Source: Amycolatopsis acidicola
GTDB taxonomy: Bacteria > Actinomycetota > Actinomycetes > Mycobacteriales > Pseudonocardiaceae
Direction of reading: 5' to 3'
NCBI RefSeq assembly: GCF_007713735.2
Contig: NZ_VMNW02000065.1
Location: 1-51,784, forward strand
Length of the DNA stretch: 51,784 bases
The notes under the pieces are model-generated. The model was given only the letters and a program-made list of their open reading frames with translations. It was not told the origin of the DNA and did no database searches. Below are positions 16,125 to 24,427 of this stretch, piece by piece; the first letter of the stretch is position 1, and every line of letters begins with the position of its first letter. Position numbers and translations under genes: made by a program.

Positions 16125-17039
16125 GTGAGTGACCCAGCCGACGCGATCCAGCGACCCAAGCACGCCGACGAAGACGCCGACCAGCCGACACGCCCGGTGC
16201 TGGTCTGTGCCTTCGAAGGCTGGAACGACGCCGGGGACGCGGCCAGTACGGCGCTCGAGCACCTCCAGCTGAGCTGGGACGCCAAGCCACTGGCGGAACT
16301 GAGCCCCGACGACTACTACGACTTCCAGGTCAGCAGGCCCACCGTGCGGATGGTGGACGGCGTGACCCGGCGGGTCGAGTGGCCGACGACCACGCTGTCC
16401 ATCTGCCGCCCGCCCGGGTACGACCGCGACGTCGTGCTGGTGCAGGGCCCGGAGCCGAACATGCGCTGGCGCGCGTTCTGCCAGGAGCTGCTCGAGCACA
16501 TCGAGCAGTTCGACGTCGCCACCGTGGTCACGCTCGGCGCCCTGCTGGCCGACACCGCGCACACCCGTCCCGTCCCGGTCACCGGCACGGCGTACGACGC
16601 CGAGGCGGCCGAGCAGTTCGGCCTCGAGCGCAGCCGGTACCAGGGCCCGACCGGGATCGTCGGGATCTTCCAGGACTTCTGCGTGCAGGCCGGGATCCCA
16701 GCGATCTCCATCTGGGCCGCGGTGCCGCACTACGTGTCGCACCCGCCGTCGCCGAAGGCCACGCTCGCGCTCCTCCACAAACTGGAGGACGTGCTCGACG
16801 TCGAGGTGCCCCTCGGCGCGCTGCCCGAGCAGGCCGAGGAATGGCAGCGCACGGTCACCGAGATGGCCGAGGAGGACGAGGAGATCGCCGACTACGTGCG
16901 CACCCTCGAAGAGCGCGGGGACGCCGAAGTGGAGATGTCGGTCGACGAGTCCAGCGGGGACAAGATCGCCGCCGAGTTCGAGCGGTACCTGCGGCGCCGT
17001 CGCCCGGGCCAGGAAGGGCCGGGTTCCGCCGCCAAATGA
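16125..17039 (+). CDS. PAC2-family protein (Rv2125-like)
   Basis: Member of the PAC2 fold family named after eukaryotic proteasome assembly chaperone 2. Seen are VLVCAFEGWNDAGDAASTALEHL near the start, VLVQGPEPNMRW, VVTLGALLADTAHTRPVPVTG and GPTGIVGIFQDFCVQAGIPAISIWAAVPHYV in the core, then an acidic C-terminus. Its biochemical role in bacteria is not established. The position beside metH is the one I recall in mycobacteria. Its TGA overlaps the ATG of the following MFS gene (ATGA), so the two are translationally coupled. Presence in the same window as arc is suggestive but may only reflect conserved gene order. Confidence 0.9.
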   Translation: MSDPADAIQRPKHADEDADQPTRPVLVCAFEGWNDAGDAASTALEHLQLSWDAKPLAELSPDDYYDFQVSRPTVRMVDGVTRRVEWPTTTLSICRPPGYDRDVVLVQGPEPNMRWRAFCQELLEHIEQFDVATVVTLGALLADTAHTRPVPVTGTAYDAEAAEQFGLERSRYQGPTGIVGIFQDFCVQAGIPAISIWAAVPHYVSHPPSPKATLALLHKLEDVLDVEVPLGALPEQAEEWQRTVTEMAEEDEEIADYVRTLEERGDAEVEMSVDESSGDKIAAEFERYLRRRRPGQEGPGSAAK

Positions 17040-18135
17040 TCTCGCGGGCCGCGCTGTATCTGGGCGGCCTGCTCGGGCCCTTCGGGGCCGGCGTGGTCTC
17101 GTCGATGCTGCCCGAGCTCGGCGCGAGCTTCGGCGTTTCGGAGTCCACGGCGGCCACCTCGCTGACCGCGTACCTGCTGCCGTTCGCCCTGACCATGCTG
17201 GTGTCCGGGACGCTCGGCGAGCGGTGGGGCCCGGCGCGCACCATCCGCTTCGCCTACGCCGGGTACGTGCTGGTGGCGCTGCTCGCCGTCGTCGCGCCGT
17301 GGTTCTGGTTGTTCCAGCTCAGCCGCGGTATGCAGGGTGTATGCAATGCGTTCACGACCCCGCTGCTGATGACGAAGCTCGCGGCGATCACGCCGAAGGA
17401 GCGGCTGGGCCGCGCGCTGGGCACCTACGGCGCGATGCAGTCGATCGGGCAGACTTCGGCGCCGCTCGTCGGCGGGCTGGCCGCGGAGGGTTCGTGGCAG
17501 TGGGCGTTCGCCGGGATCGCCGCGGTCGCCGCCGTGCTGACGGCGAGCCCGCTGCCTGCTGACGAAGCGCGGCAGGATCGGGTGCGGCTGCGCGACGCGT
17601 GGCGGCCGGCCGTGCTGTGGACCGGGTCGATGATCTTCCTGGCGTGGGCGGCGCTGGCCGGTTTGCCGTTCCTGGTGGCGTTCCGGCTGGACGACCTGTT
17701 CGGGCTGAGCCCCGGGATGCGGGGCCTGGCGCTGACGGCGTTCGGTGCGCCGGGTTCGTCGCCGCGCGCCTCGCCGGCGGAGTGGCCGACAGGTTCGGCT
17801 CGCGCCTGGCGATCGGGGCCGGGCTGGCCGCCGGAGCGTGCGCGATCGCCGCGATCGGGCTGTTCGCCACGCTGCCGGTGGTGGTCGGTGCGTGGGCGGT
17901 GGCCGGGGTGTGCGGCCAGCTCGTACTGGTGGGGGTGAACGCGCTGGTGCTCGCCGACGGCGGTGGCGGCGCGATCTCGGTGGTCACGGCGCTCCGGTTC
18001 CTCGGGATGTCCGCCTCGCCGACGGCTTTCACCGGCTTGTACCGGCACGATCCGGTGCTCGGGTTCGTGGTGCCCGCCGCCGTGCTGGCCGCGACCGTGC
18101 CGCTGGCGGCGGTGCGGTCAAAGAATCTTCCGTAG
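17036..18135 (+). pseudogene. MFS transporter with a frameshift
   Basis: A 12-helix-type major facilitator whose first part (ISRAALYLGGLLGPFGAG... to GLALTAFGA) and last part (AGFVAARLAGGVADRFGS... to AAVRSKNLP) lie in different frames. The switch falls at 17744-17752. Adding one base there restores a continuous protein of about 366 residues reading ...TAFGAAGFVAARL..., so a single-base deletion or sequencing error is the simplest explanation. The conserved loop motif after helix 2 is present (GTLGERWGPARTIR). The start overlaps the PAC2 stop. The end overlaps the convergent metallophosphoesterase by 18 bp. Substrate unknown. Confidence 0.85.
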
Positions 18136-18942
18136 CGGCACCGGCCCGCGGGCGCGCTTGCGCCATTCGCGCGGGTAGCCGAGCGAGACCTCCTCGAAGC
18201 GCACCCCGTCGGCGTGTGTCGTGCGCGGGATGTGCAGATGCCCGAAGACCGCCACCTCGGCGCGGTAGCGCACGTGCCAGTCCGCTGTCTTCGTTGTGCC
18301 GCACCACATCGCGAACTCCGGCCAGTACAGCGGCGCGGTCGGATGGCGGTGCAGCGGCCAGTGCGACATCAGGATCGTGCCGTGGTCTTCGGGGATCCGG
18401 GCCAGTCGCTGCTCGGTGTACTCGATCCGCTGGGCGCACCAGTCCTGGCGGGAGGGGTACGGGTCTGGTTGCAGGAAGTACTCATCCGTGCAGACGACAC
18501 CCGCTTCGCGCGCCTGGTCGAGGGCTTCTTCGAGGGACACGTTCTCGGCCTGCGGGGTGCGCCAGCTGTAGTCGTAGAGCAGGAACATCGGCGCGATCGT
18601 GAGCGGGCGGGCGGCGTGCTCCCACACCGGGTACTCGTCCTCCGGGGTCAGCACGTCCAGCTCGCGGCAGCGCTCGACGAGGTGCAGGTAGCGCTGCTCG
18701 CCGCGCGGGTCGTTCTCCTCGCGGCCGGTGCTCCACAGCTCGTGGTTGCCGGGCACCCACACCACGCGGGCGAAGCGTTCGCGCAGGGTGGCCAGCGTTT
18801 CCACCACCTTCGCGATCTTCTCGGCGACGTCGCCCGCGACGAGCAGCCAGTCGTCCGGGGAGCCTGGCCGGACCTCGTCGAGGAGCGGCGCGTTGCCCTG
18901 GTGGGTCACGTGGAGGTCACTGGTGGCGTAGAGGCTGGGCAC
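18118..18942 (-). CDS. Calcineurin-like metallophosphoesterase
   Basis: Cytoplasmic two-metal phosphoesterase of unknown substrate. All family motifs are present: TSDLHVTH (Asp and His ligands, residues 8-15), GDVAEK (Asp), GNHELW (Asn, His), MSHWPLH (His) and FGHLHIPR (GHxH). There is no signal peptide or helix. The start is a GTG within the last codons of the upstream efflux gene (37-nt overlap), so it can be translationally coupled to it. However, TACGGT 6 nt before the GTG suggests it may also have its own leaderless promoter. Length is 274 aa. Confidence 0.9.
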   Translation of the reverse strand: MPSLYATSDLHVTHQGNAPLLDEVRPGSPDDWLLVAGDVAEKIAKVVETLATLRERFARVVWVPGNHELWSTGREENDPRGEQRYLHLVERCRELDVLTPEDEYPVWEHAARPLTIAPMFLLYDYSWRTPQAENVSLEEALDQAREAGVVCTDEYFLQPDPYPSRQDWCAQRIEYTEQRLARIPEDHGTILMSHWPLHRHPTAPLYWPEFAMWCGTTKTADWHVRYRAEVAVFGHLHIPRTTHADGVRFEEVSLGYPREWRKRARGPVPLRKIL

Positions 18943-20114
18943 CTCTCAACCGTAACCATCCGCCTCCGCAGCCCGAGCAAGGCGACCGTTCCGGCAGTCA
19001 CATGGAGCGCCGCCTGCACGTCGAGGAGCATGGCGACGCCGTGCCCGGCGAGCGCCCCGGCGGCCAGCATCCCGGCCGCCTGACAGGCCGCCATCCCCGC
19101 GCCCAACGCCGCCGACACTCCCCCGGCTCGCGGGGATTCCCGCTGTATCACCGAAAACAGCCCGGATGCCAGCACGACCGCGGGCGCGCCCACCACAACG
19201 AACAGTCCGATGTAGACACCGAACGCCGTGGTGACGTAGGCCGAGTTCCAGATCAGCGCCGACGTCAGGCCCAGCGCCACCGACCCCCAGCCGAGCAGCC
19301 GGGCCGGCGCCACGTTCCGGGCGACGGTGGCCACGGCGAAGCCCGCCGCGAACCCGCCGACAGCCTGGACTCCCCGCAGCAGGCCGACTCCGGCGTCCCC
19401 TCCCCCGAGCGGCCCGGTCACGAAGACGACGAACAGCACCAGGAACATCCCTTGCGCCACCGAAATCAGCGCGGCGACGCCCGCCGTCACGCGAAGCCGC
19501 GGGCTGCGCGCCACGTCAGCGATCCCGTCGAGCCAGCGCACGGGACCTCCGGACGGGGCGGCCGCGTCGAACCGCGGCAGCAGCAGCGCGGCGGCGGTGA
19601 GCAGGAACGCGAGGTAGATCCCGACGACCCAGCCGAGACCGGCGAAGCCCAGCACCACCCCGCCCAGCGAACTGCCGCCGAGCCGGGCCACGCTGCTGTT
19701 CATGCCCATCAACCCGTTGGCCGCGGTCACGCGCTCCGGGCCGACGAGCGCGGGCACCAGCGCGTTGCGGGCGGGCTCGAACACCGACGCCAGCGCCGAC
19801 TGCGCGGCCATGAGGAGGTAGATCGCGGCGCCGCCTGCCCACAGCACGGGGACCGAGACCAGCGCCTGGGCGACGCACACCAGGCACAGCACCAGGCGGC
19901 GGTCGTAGCGGTCGGCGACCAGCCCGGCGAGCGGGCTCGCGAGGACCATCGGCAGCACCCCGGCGACCATCGTGAGCGCGGTCGACCCGACCGAGCCGGT
20001 CGCCTGGTATATGAACACCGGGAGCGCGACCTGGAGCATCCATTCGGCACTTTCGGCGAACAGCCCCGCCACCCACAACCTGGCGAGACCCGGCTCCCGC
20101 AACGGGGAGCTCAT
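18906..20114 (-). CDS. MFS efflux transporter (MFS_3/enterobactin-exporter type)
   Basis: A 402-aa membrane protein with about 12 hydrophobic segments, starting MSSPLREPGLARLWVAGLFAESAEWML. The motif PLAGLVADRYDRRLVL after helix 2 is the MFS loop 2-3 signature, and FEPARNALVPALVGPERVTAANGLMGM is typical of the MFS_3 group, which includes macrolide and siderophore exporters. Its ATG overlaps the TGA of the ArsR-type regulator gene, so the two form a regulator-transporter operon under the 42-bp palindrome. The exported compound cannot be deduced. Confidence 0.88.
   Translation of the reverse strand: MSSPLREPGLARLWVAGLFAESAEWMLQVALPVFIYQATGSVGSTALTMVAGVLPMVLASPLAGLVADRYDRRLVLCLVCVAQALVSVPVLWAGGAAIYLLMAAQSALASVFEPARNALVPALVGPERVTAANGLMGMNSSVARLGGSSLGGVVLGFAGLGWVVGIYLAFLLTAAALLLPRFDAAAPSGGPVRWLDGIADVARSPRLRVTAGVAALISVAQGMFLVLFVVFVTGPLGGGDAGVGLLRGVQAVGGFAAGFAVATVARNVAPARLLGWGSVALGLTSALIWNSAYVTTAFGVYIGLFVVVGAPAVVLASGLFSVIQRESPRAGGVSAALGAGMAACQAAGMLAAGALAGHGVAMLLDVQAALHVTAGTVALLGLRRRMVTVERCPASTPPVTST
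18949..18954 (-). promoter_or_regulatory. -10 box for the metallophosphoesterase
   Basis: Minus-strand TACGGT, 6 nt before the GTG at 18942, inside the end of the upstream gene. Confidence 0.4.
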
Positions 20115-20686
20115 CAGCTCGGGCTCCCGTCCGCGTCGATCCGGGGGAAGGCCCGCCAATCCGCATGCACGACCCTCGCGTCCGCGGGGGCGTTCTCGCG
20201 GATGTTGCCGACGTACGGCCGGACGAGGGCGTCGATCGCGGAGTTCAGCTCCTCCAGTTCGGCCGGGGTGAGGCGCAGGGCGTAGGTGTTCATGCCGACG
20301 GCACCGCGCCATTCCGGTTCGAGGGTGTCGGCGCTGTCGAGGAACCGCTGCGCGAGGGTTTCGGCTTCACGCAGCCAGGTTCCGGCGAGCGCGAGGCGTT
20401 CGGAGCTGCCGTCGAGCTCCCCGAAGTCGAGCCCCACGGGATTCGCCCGCCACGGCCGCTCCCGCCCGTCCGTGCCCTCCACTCGCTCGACCAGCCCCCA
20501 CTGCGCGAGCTGCCGCAGGTGCCAGCTGCAGTTCGACGCCGTCGAATCCACCGCCGCGGCGCATTCGCTGGCGGTCCGCGGGCCGACGGACATCAGGTAC
20601 CCCAGCAGGGCCGAACGCAGCGGATGGGCGAGCGCCCGCATCAGCTCCGCGTCCCGGACCCGCCTGCGCGGCGGCAGCTCGGCCAT
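20114..20686 (-). CDS. ArsR-type winged-helix regulator of the adjacent efflux gene
   Basis: A 190-aa transcription factor. Residues about 10-80 form a winged helix (ELMRALAHPLRSALLGYLMSVGPRTASECAAAVDSTASNCSWHLRQLAQWGLVERV). No ArsR metal-binding Cys pair is seen. The remaining 110 residues, mainly helical, probably bind a ligand. The ATG is very close to a GGGGGGAG ribosome binding site, and an in-frame TTG lies 12 nt upstream. The 42-bp palindrome immediately upstream is the likely operator, so the gene probably represses itself and the transporter it overlaps. Confidence 0.88.
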   Translation of the reverse strand: MAELPPRRRVRDAELMRALAHPLRSALLGYLMSVGPRTASECAAAVDSTASNCSWHLRQLAQWGLVERVEGTDGRERPWRANPVGLDFGELDGSSERLALAGTWLREAETLAQRFLDSADTLEPEWRGAVGMNTYALRLTPAELEELNSAIDALVRPYVGNIRENAPADARVVHADWRAFPRIDADGSPS

Positions 20687-20695
20687 GACTCCCCC

Positions 20696-20737
20696 CAACT
20701 CTGAAAGAAGTCTTTCGAAAGACTTCTTTCAGAGTTG
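20696..20737. promoter_or_regulatory. 42-bp perfect palindrome, likely ArsR-type operator
   Basis: Centred between 20716 and 20717 and perfect over 21 bp per arm. It contains two abutting 14-mers, GAAAGAAGTCTTTC and GAAAGACTTCTTTC, each itself nearly symmetrical (GAAAGA-2 nt-TCTTTC). It lies 10 nt before the regulator ATG. Two dimers bound side by side would fit. Confidence 0.8.
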
Positions 20738-20771
20738 CGCCCGGCTCACCGGCTGTCAAGACCTTCGCGAA

Positions 20772-21529
20772 TCACACCGCCGCGGGAAGCGCTTTCTCGC
20801 GCCGGACCCACGGCAGGTACCCCACCACCAACGCGATCGCGCAGCCCGCGGCCGTGTCGGCGAGCCGGTAGCCGATCGTCTCCCACGTCGTGGCCTGACC
20901 GAAGTCCAGCAGCAGCACCACGAGCGGCGTCATACACAGTGCATACAACGTGTATGACCGGTCACGGAGGAACGGTCGCAAGCCCGCGAGCGCCCCCACC
21001 GTGCCCACCAGCCACCACGACGACGGGACCCACCACACGGTCAGCGAGCCGACGAGCACACCCGCCGCCGTGCCCAGCGCGCGCTCCCCCGCCCGGCGCA
21101 ACGCGCCGTCCAACTGCCGGCGCGCCACGATCGCGACGGTGACGGCGATCCAGTAGCCCTTCGGCTGATGCCACAACTGGCCGAGCGCCCCCGCGACCGC
21201 GAGGCACAGTGTCAGCCGCGCCGAGTACTGCCAGGTTTTCCAGCGCCGCAAGGACTTCCACCACAGCCGGAACCGCGGCACCGGCAGCGGCTCGGTGCTC
21301 GCGACGAGCACCAGTGTCACGACCACAGCCCACGCCGTCCATCGACAGTCCCGTCGTGATGACCAGAAAAGTAAGCGAACGCGTAGCGATTTCGAGCGAC
21401 GCCCGGCTGAACCCGGTCAGCCCCGAGACCACCGCCGCCGCCGTGACCACACCGGCAACCGAGCGCACCGGAAAGCAGGTCTCCGGTCAGCGGCACCCCC
21501 CAGCGCGGCGCGAGTATTTTAGTACGCAC
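20772..21529 (-). pseudogene. FUSC-family membrane protein gene with frameshift(s)
   Basis: Related to fusaric-acid-resistance/aromatic-acid-exporter proteins (FUSC_2). The C-terminal part (VVTLVLVASTEPLPVPRF to LPWVRREKALPAAV) has several helices and the YWIAVTVAIVARR segment. The preceding part (RSVAGVVTAAAVVSGLTGFSRASLEIATRSLTFLVITTGLSMDG) is in another frame, joined near 21318-21350. A third short piece from the GTG at 21529 (MRTKILAPRWGVPL) would need a second shift near 21468, unless translation starts at the GTG at 21468. It is at least one lesion from a functional gene, either decay or sequence error. Confidence 0.7.
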
Positions 21530-21552
21530 ACCTTAGTAATAGCAGGATGCGC

Positions 21553-21570
21553 GCCACCCCAGAAGGTGGC
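21553..21570 (-). terminator. Small hairpin behind mshC
   Basis: GCCACC (21553-21558) and GGTGGC (21565-21570) with a 6-nt loop, 13 nt past the mshC stop. No T tract. Weak. Confidence 0.35.
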
Positions 21571-21582
21571 CGACTCCGAGTT

Positions 21583-22821
21583 CTACAGTTCGATACCCAG
21601 CAGAGCGTCGACGGCCGTGCGGACGAGCCCCGGCGCGTCGGCGTCGGTTCCGTTGCCGCGCAAGGCTTCCTCGGCCCAGCCGTCGATCGCGGCGAGTGCC
21701 CTCGGGGTGTCCAGGTCGTCGGCGAGGTGATCACGCAGCCGCCCGATGACGTCCTCCGCGGGCGGCGCCGTGGTCAGCGCGACGGCTTCCCGCCAGCGGG
21801 CCAGGCGGTGCTCCGCCGCCGTCAGCAGGTCCTGCGTCCACGCGCGGTCTTCGCGGTAGTGCCCCGCGAACAGCGCGAGCCGGATCGCGCCGGCGTCCAC
21901 GCCGTCGGCCCGCAGCCGCGACACGAACACCAGGTTCCCCCGCGACTTCGACATCTTCTCGCCGTCGAGGCCGATCATCCCGGCGTGCACGTAGTGCCGC
22001 GCGAAGGGATGCGAGTCGGCGAGCGCCTCGGCGTGCGCCGCGCTGTACTCGTGGTGCGGGAAGATCAGGTCCGAGCCGCCGCCCTGCACGTCGAAGCCCA
22101 GGCCGAGCCGGTTCACCGCGATCGCGCTGCACTCGATGTGCCAGCCGGGGCGGCCCGCGCCCAGCTCCGACTCCCAGGACGGCTCACCGGGCCGTGCCAT
22201 CCGCCACAACAGTGCGTCCAGCGGGTCGCGCTTGCCCGCGCGGTCCGGGTCGCCGCCGCGCTCGGCGAAGAACTTCGCCATGGTGTCCGCGTCGTAGTTC
22301 GACTCGTAGCCGAACCGGCCGGTGGCCGCGCGGTCGAAGTAGATGTCCGGGTACTCCGCGTCGTCCGCACGGTACGCGGCGCCGGAGGCCAGCAGCTTCG
22401 CGATCACCTCGACGATCTCCGGGACCGCCTCCACGGCCCCGACGAACTCACGCGGCGGGACCACCCGCAGCGCCTCCATGTCCTCGCGGAACAGCGCCGT
22501 CTCGCGCAGCCCCAGCACGATCCAGTCGTCCTGGTCCCGCTGCGCGCGCTCCAGCAGCGGCTCGTCGATGTCGGTGACGTTCTGCACGTAGTGCACGTCG
22601 TGCCCGTTGTCGCGCCAGAGCCGGTTCACCAGGTCGAAGGCGAGGTACGTGGCGGCGTGCCCGAGGTGCGTGGCGTCGTACGGGGTGATGCCGCAGACGT
22701 ACATCCGCGCCGTCTCACCTGGTGCCGTGGGGCGCACCTGCCCGGCCGAGGTGTCGTACAACCGGAGCGGACGCGGGGTTCCCGGGACTCGGGGCAGGGT
22801 GACGGATGACCAGGTCTGCAT
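21583..22821 (-). CDS. mshC: Mycothiol ligase MshC
   Basis: ATP-dependent L-cysteine:1D-myo-inositol 2-amino-2-deoxy-alpha-D-glucopyranoside ligase. It joins cysteine to GlcN-Ins in the penultimate step of mycothiol synthesis. It is a shortened cysteinyl-tRNA-synthetase homologue with zinc Cys43 in YVCGITPYDATHLGHA, the HIGH-equivalent THLGHA (51-56), ECSAIAVNRLG, FPHHEYSAAHAEA with further zinc ligands, and EKMSKSRGNLVF. Length 412 aa and the absence of the anticodon-binding tail separate it from CysS. TAGGGT lies 6 nt before the ATG, so the mRNA is probably leaderless. It marks mycothiol use and hence an actinomycete host. Confidence 0.97.
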   Translation of the reverse strand: MQTWSSVTLPRVPGTPRPLRLYDTSAGQVRPTAPGETARMYVCGITPYDATHLGHAATYLAFDLVNRLWRDNGHDVHYVQNVTDIDEPLLERAQRDQDDWIVLGLRETALFREDMEALRVVPPREFVGAVEAVPEIVEVIAKLLASGAAYRADDAEYPDIYFDRAATGRFGYESNYDADTMAKFFAERGGDPDRAGKRDPLDALLWRMARPGEPSWESELGAGRPGWHIECSAIAVNRLGLGFDVQGGGSDLIFPHHEYSAAHAEALADSHPFARHYVHAGMIGLDGEKMSKSRGNLVFVSRLRADGVDAGAIRLALFAGHYREDRAWTQDLLTAAEHRLARWREAVALTTAPPAEDVIGRLRDHLADDLDTPRALAAIDGWAEEALRGNGTDADAPGLVRTAVDALLGIEL

Positions 22822-22827
22822 GACCCA

Positions 22828-22833
22828 ACCCTA
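22828..22833 (-). promoter_or_regulatory. -10 box of leaderless mshC mRNA
   Basis: Minus-strand TAGGGT followed by 6 nt and the ATG; no ribosome binding site upstream of the start. Confidence 0.55.
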
Positions 22834-22877
22834 AGTCCCGCTTCGCCCCGCCCTCCCGGCCGGTGGGAATCCGCAGC

Positions 22878-23594
22878 TCAACCGCTGATCGTCAGCGCCT
22901 TCAGCTGAGCCTGCGTGCCGTAGAAGGTGTCCTGGTTGCCCGGCAGCCGCCCGGTGACCCCGGACTGCCAGAACGTCGCGTTCCAGCCGCCGGGCACCTC
23001 GCCCATGCTGGTGTTGAAGCGGGCCAGCCAGAGCACGTGGTCGCCAGAGAACGCCGTGCTGTTCCCGGTGCACCGCTTCCACCACAGCGTGGTGGTGTAG
23101 ATGATCGGCGTGTGCCCGGTGCGAGCCTTGAGCGTGGTGCTGAAGTCGCGGATCCAGTTGACCATGTCCTGCGGCGAGAGGTTGTAGCACGGCGGCGCGC
23201 CCTGGGTGTCCTCCATGTCCAGTGCCGGCGGCAGCGTCATGCCGTCGGAGAACCAGCGCCCGTCGTGGTCGTGCAGGTACGCCGCCTGCGCGGCGCCGGT
23301 CGACTTGTCCGGGCGGGCGTAGTGGTAGGAACCGCGGATCATCCCGGCGGCCTTGACCGCGCGGAACTGGGCGAGGTAGTTCGGGTTCGCGTAGCCGACG
23401 CCGGCGGTGTCCTTGACGAACGCGAATGTGGCGCCCGCCGCCTTCGCCGCGTTCAGGTCGGGCACTCCCTGGGACTCGCTGATGTCGAACCCGGCCAGGC
23501 TCGCCGCCTCGGTGGCCCCGGCGACCGCGGGCATCACCGCTGCTCCGACGGCCAGGGCGACGACGACGGCTACGCGCTGCACAATCCGAATCAC
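22878..23594 (-). CDS. Secreted GH25 muramidase (lysozyme-like)
   Basis: Exported N-acetylmuramidase that cuts peptidoglycan glycan. A signal peptide (about 1-27, ending AVAGA) precedes a single GH25 barrel with GFDISESQG (Asp37), GSYHYARP and PALDMEDTQG (Asp126, Glu128 as catalytic candidates). Two Cys residues (PPCYNL and KRCTGN) may form a disulfide. No cell-wall-binding repeat follows. Length 238 aa is a minimal enzyme. The GTG start is supported by TAGCGT 7 nt upstream. Possible roles are wall turnover or attack on competitors; context does not decide. Confidence 0.92.
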   Translation of the reverse strand: MIRIVQRVAVVVALAVGAAVMPAVAGATEAASLAGFDISESQGVPDLNAAKAAGATFAFVKDTAGVGYANPNYLAQFRAVKAAGMIRGSYHYARPDKSTGAAQAAYLHDHDGRWFSDGMTLPPALDMEDTQGAPPCYNLSPQDMVNWIRDFSTTLKARTGHTPIIYTTTLWWKRCTGNSTAFSGDHVLWLARFNTSMGEVPGGWNATFWQSGVTGRLPGNQDTFYGTQAQLKALTISG

Positions 23595-23601
23595 GCTCGG
23601 A

Positions 23602-23607
23602 ACGCTA
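23602..23607 (-). promoter_or_regulatory. -10 box of leaderless GH25 mRNA
   Basis: Minus-strand TAGCGT, 7 nt before the GTG start. Confidence 0.5.
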
Positions 23608-23662
23608 AATCAGCCTCGCCGGGACAGCCGCCCGACGTGCGTGTTACCGACCGATCGGGTGA

Positions 23663-24247
23663 TCATTTTCCGAGCGAAGCCGACCAGGTGGCCTCGAGCC
23701 CGGCGATCAGCTCCTCCGAAGTCGGGGCACCTTCGGGGTCGAGCAGCCACTGCACGGAAAGCCCGTCGCAGATCGCGATCACGAAGCTGGCCACGGCCTG
23801 GCAGCGCCGGTCTTCGGGCGCGATGCCGCCGTCGAGGGACTCCGCGACGAGGGTCGCCACCTTCTGCCGGCAGCGGCGGTACTGCTCGGCGAACTGCTCC
23901 CGCAACGAGACCGTGCGCTCCGCCTGCGCGAGAGCCTCCACATAGGACAGCAGGAGGTTCCGGGTGGTGGGCAGGTTGTCGAGCATCGCCGCCCACGCAC
24001 GGCGGCCGCGTTCGATCGGCGTTGCTCTCGGGTCGGCCATCGCGATCCGGGCCAGGGTGTCGGTCCACTCCTCGAACACCTCGCCGATCGCGGCGTTGAG
24101 CAGCCCGGCCTTGGACCCGAAGTGGTAGCCGATGGAATGCAGGTTCGTGCCCGAGGCCGCGACGAGATCCCGCGCCGTGATGTGCGCGTACCCCTTGTCC
24201 TCCAGCAGGCGGCGCGCGGCGGCGAGCAGCTCTTCCCGATGACCCAC
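23663..24247 (-). CDS. TetR-family repressor
   Basis: Residues about 3-50 form the TetR DNA-binding domain (REELLAAARRLLEDKGYAHITARDLVAASGTNLHSIGYHFGSKAGLLNAAI). The remaining 140 residues are the helical ligand domain. The GTG start has TAGCCT 6 nt before it. An exact 16-bp palindrome lies 30 nt upstream in the divergent gap with the cytochrome P450 gene, so it likely represses itself and perhaps the P450. Ligand unknown, plausibly the P450 substrate. Length is 194 aa. Confidence 0.9.
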   Translation of the reverse strand: MGHREELLAAARRLLEDKGYAHITARDLVAASGTNLHSIGYHFGSKAGLLNAAIGEVFEEWTDTLARIAMADPRATPIERGRRAWAAMLDNLPTTRNLLLSYVEALAQAERTVSLREQFAEQYRRCRQKVATLVAESLDGGIAPEDRRCQAVASFVIAICDGLSVQWLLDPEGAPTSEELIAGLEATWSASLGK

Positions 24248-24253
24248 CCGGTG

Positions 24254-24259
24254 AGGCTA
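24254..24259 (-). promoter_or_regulatory. -10 box of leaderless tetR-family mRNA
   Basis: Minus-strand TAGCCT, 6 nt before the GTG at 24247; the palindrome at 24277-24292 would cover the -35 region. Confidence 0.5.
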
Positions 24260-24276
24260 GCAACTGGACAGTGGAC

Positions 24277-24292
24277 TTATACGCGCGTATAA
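24277..24292. promoter_or_regulatory. 16-bp palindrome, likely TetR operator
   Basis: TTATACGCGCGTATAA is perfectly symmetrical and lies between the TetR-family gene and the cytochrome P450 gene, 18 bp above the TetR -10 box. Confidence 0.7.
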
Positions 24293-24302
24293 CTCGTCTT
24301 CA

Positions 24303-24391
24303 GTTGCCAATCCGACCACAGCCACGGCGGAATCGAGGCCAGGTGGGCCACCGCAGGTTTGTGTCCGCCTTCTTCTGGCCGGATTGCCAAC
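24303..24391. repeat. Palindromic 89-bp dispersed repeat (copy 2)
   Basis: Starts GTTGCCAATCCGACC and ends GGCCGGATTGCCAAC. It shares CCGACCACAGCCACGGCGGAA and most of the right arm with copy 1 at 7863-7955. It separates the TetR operator from the P450 gene. Non-coding. Confidence 0.8.
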
Positions 24392-24427
24392 AGGACGCGT
24401 CCACCTCACGGCCGAGGAGGCTCCGGG

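Noticed and set aside
7863..24391. Composite transposon bounded by the two 90-bp palindromes
   Set aside because: The 16 kb between them is conserved housekeeping gene order with no transposase, so the palindromes are independent insertions.
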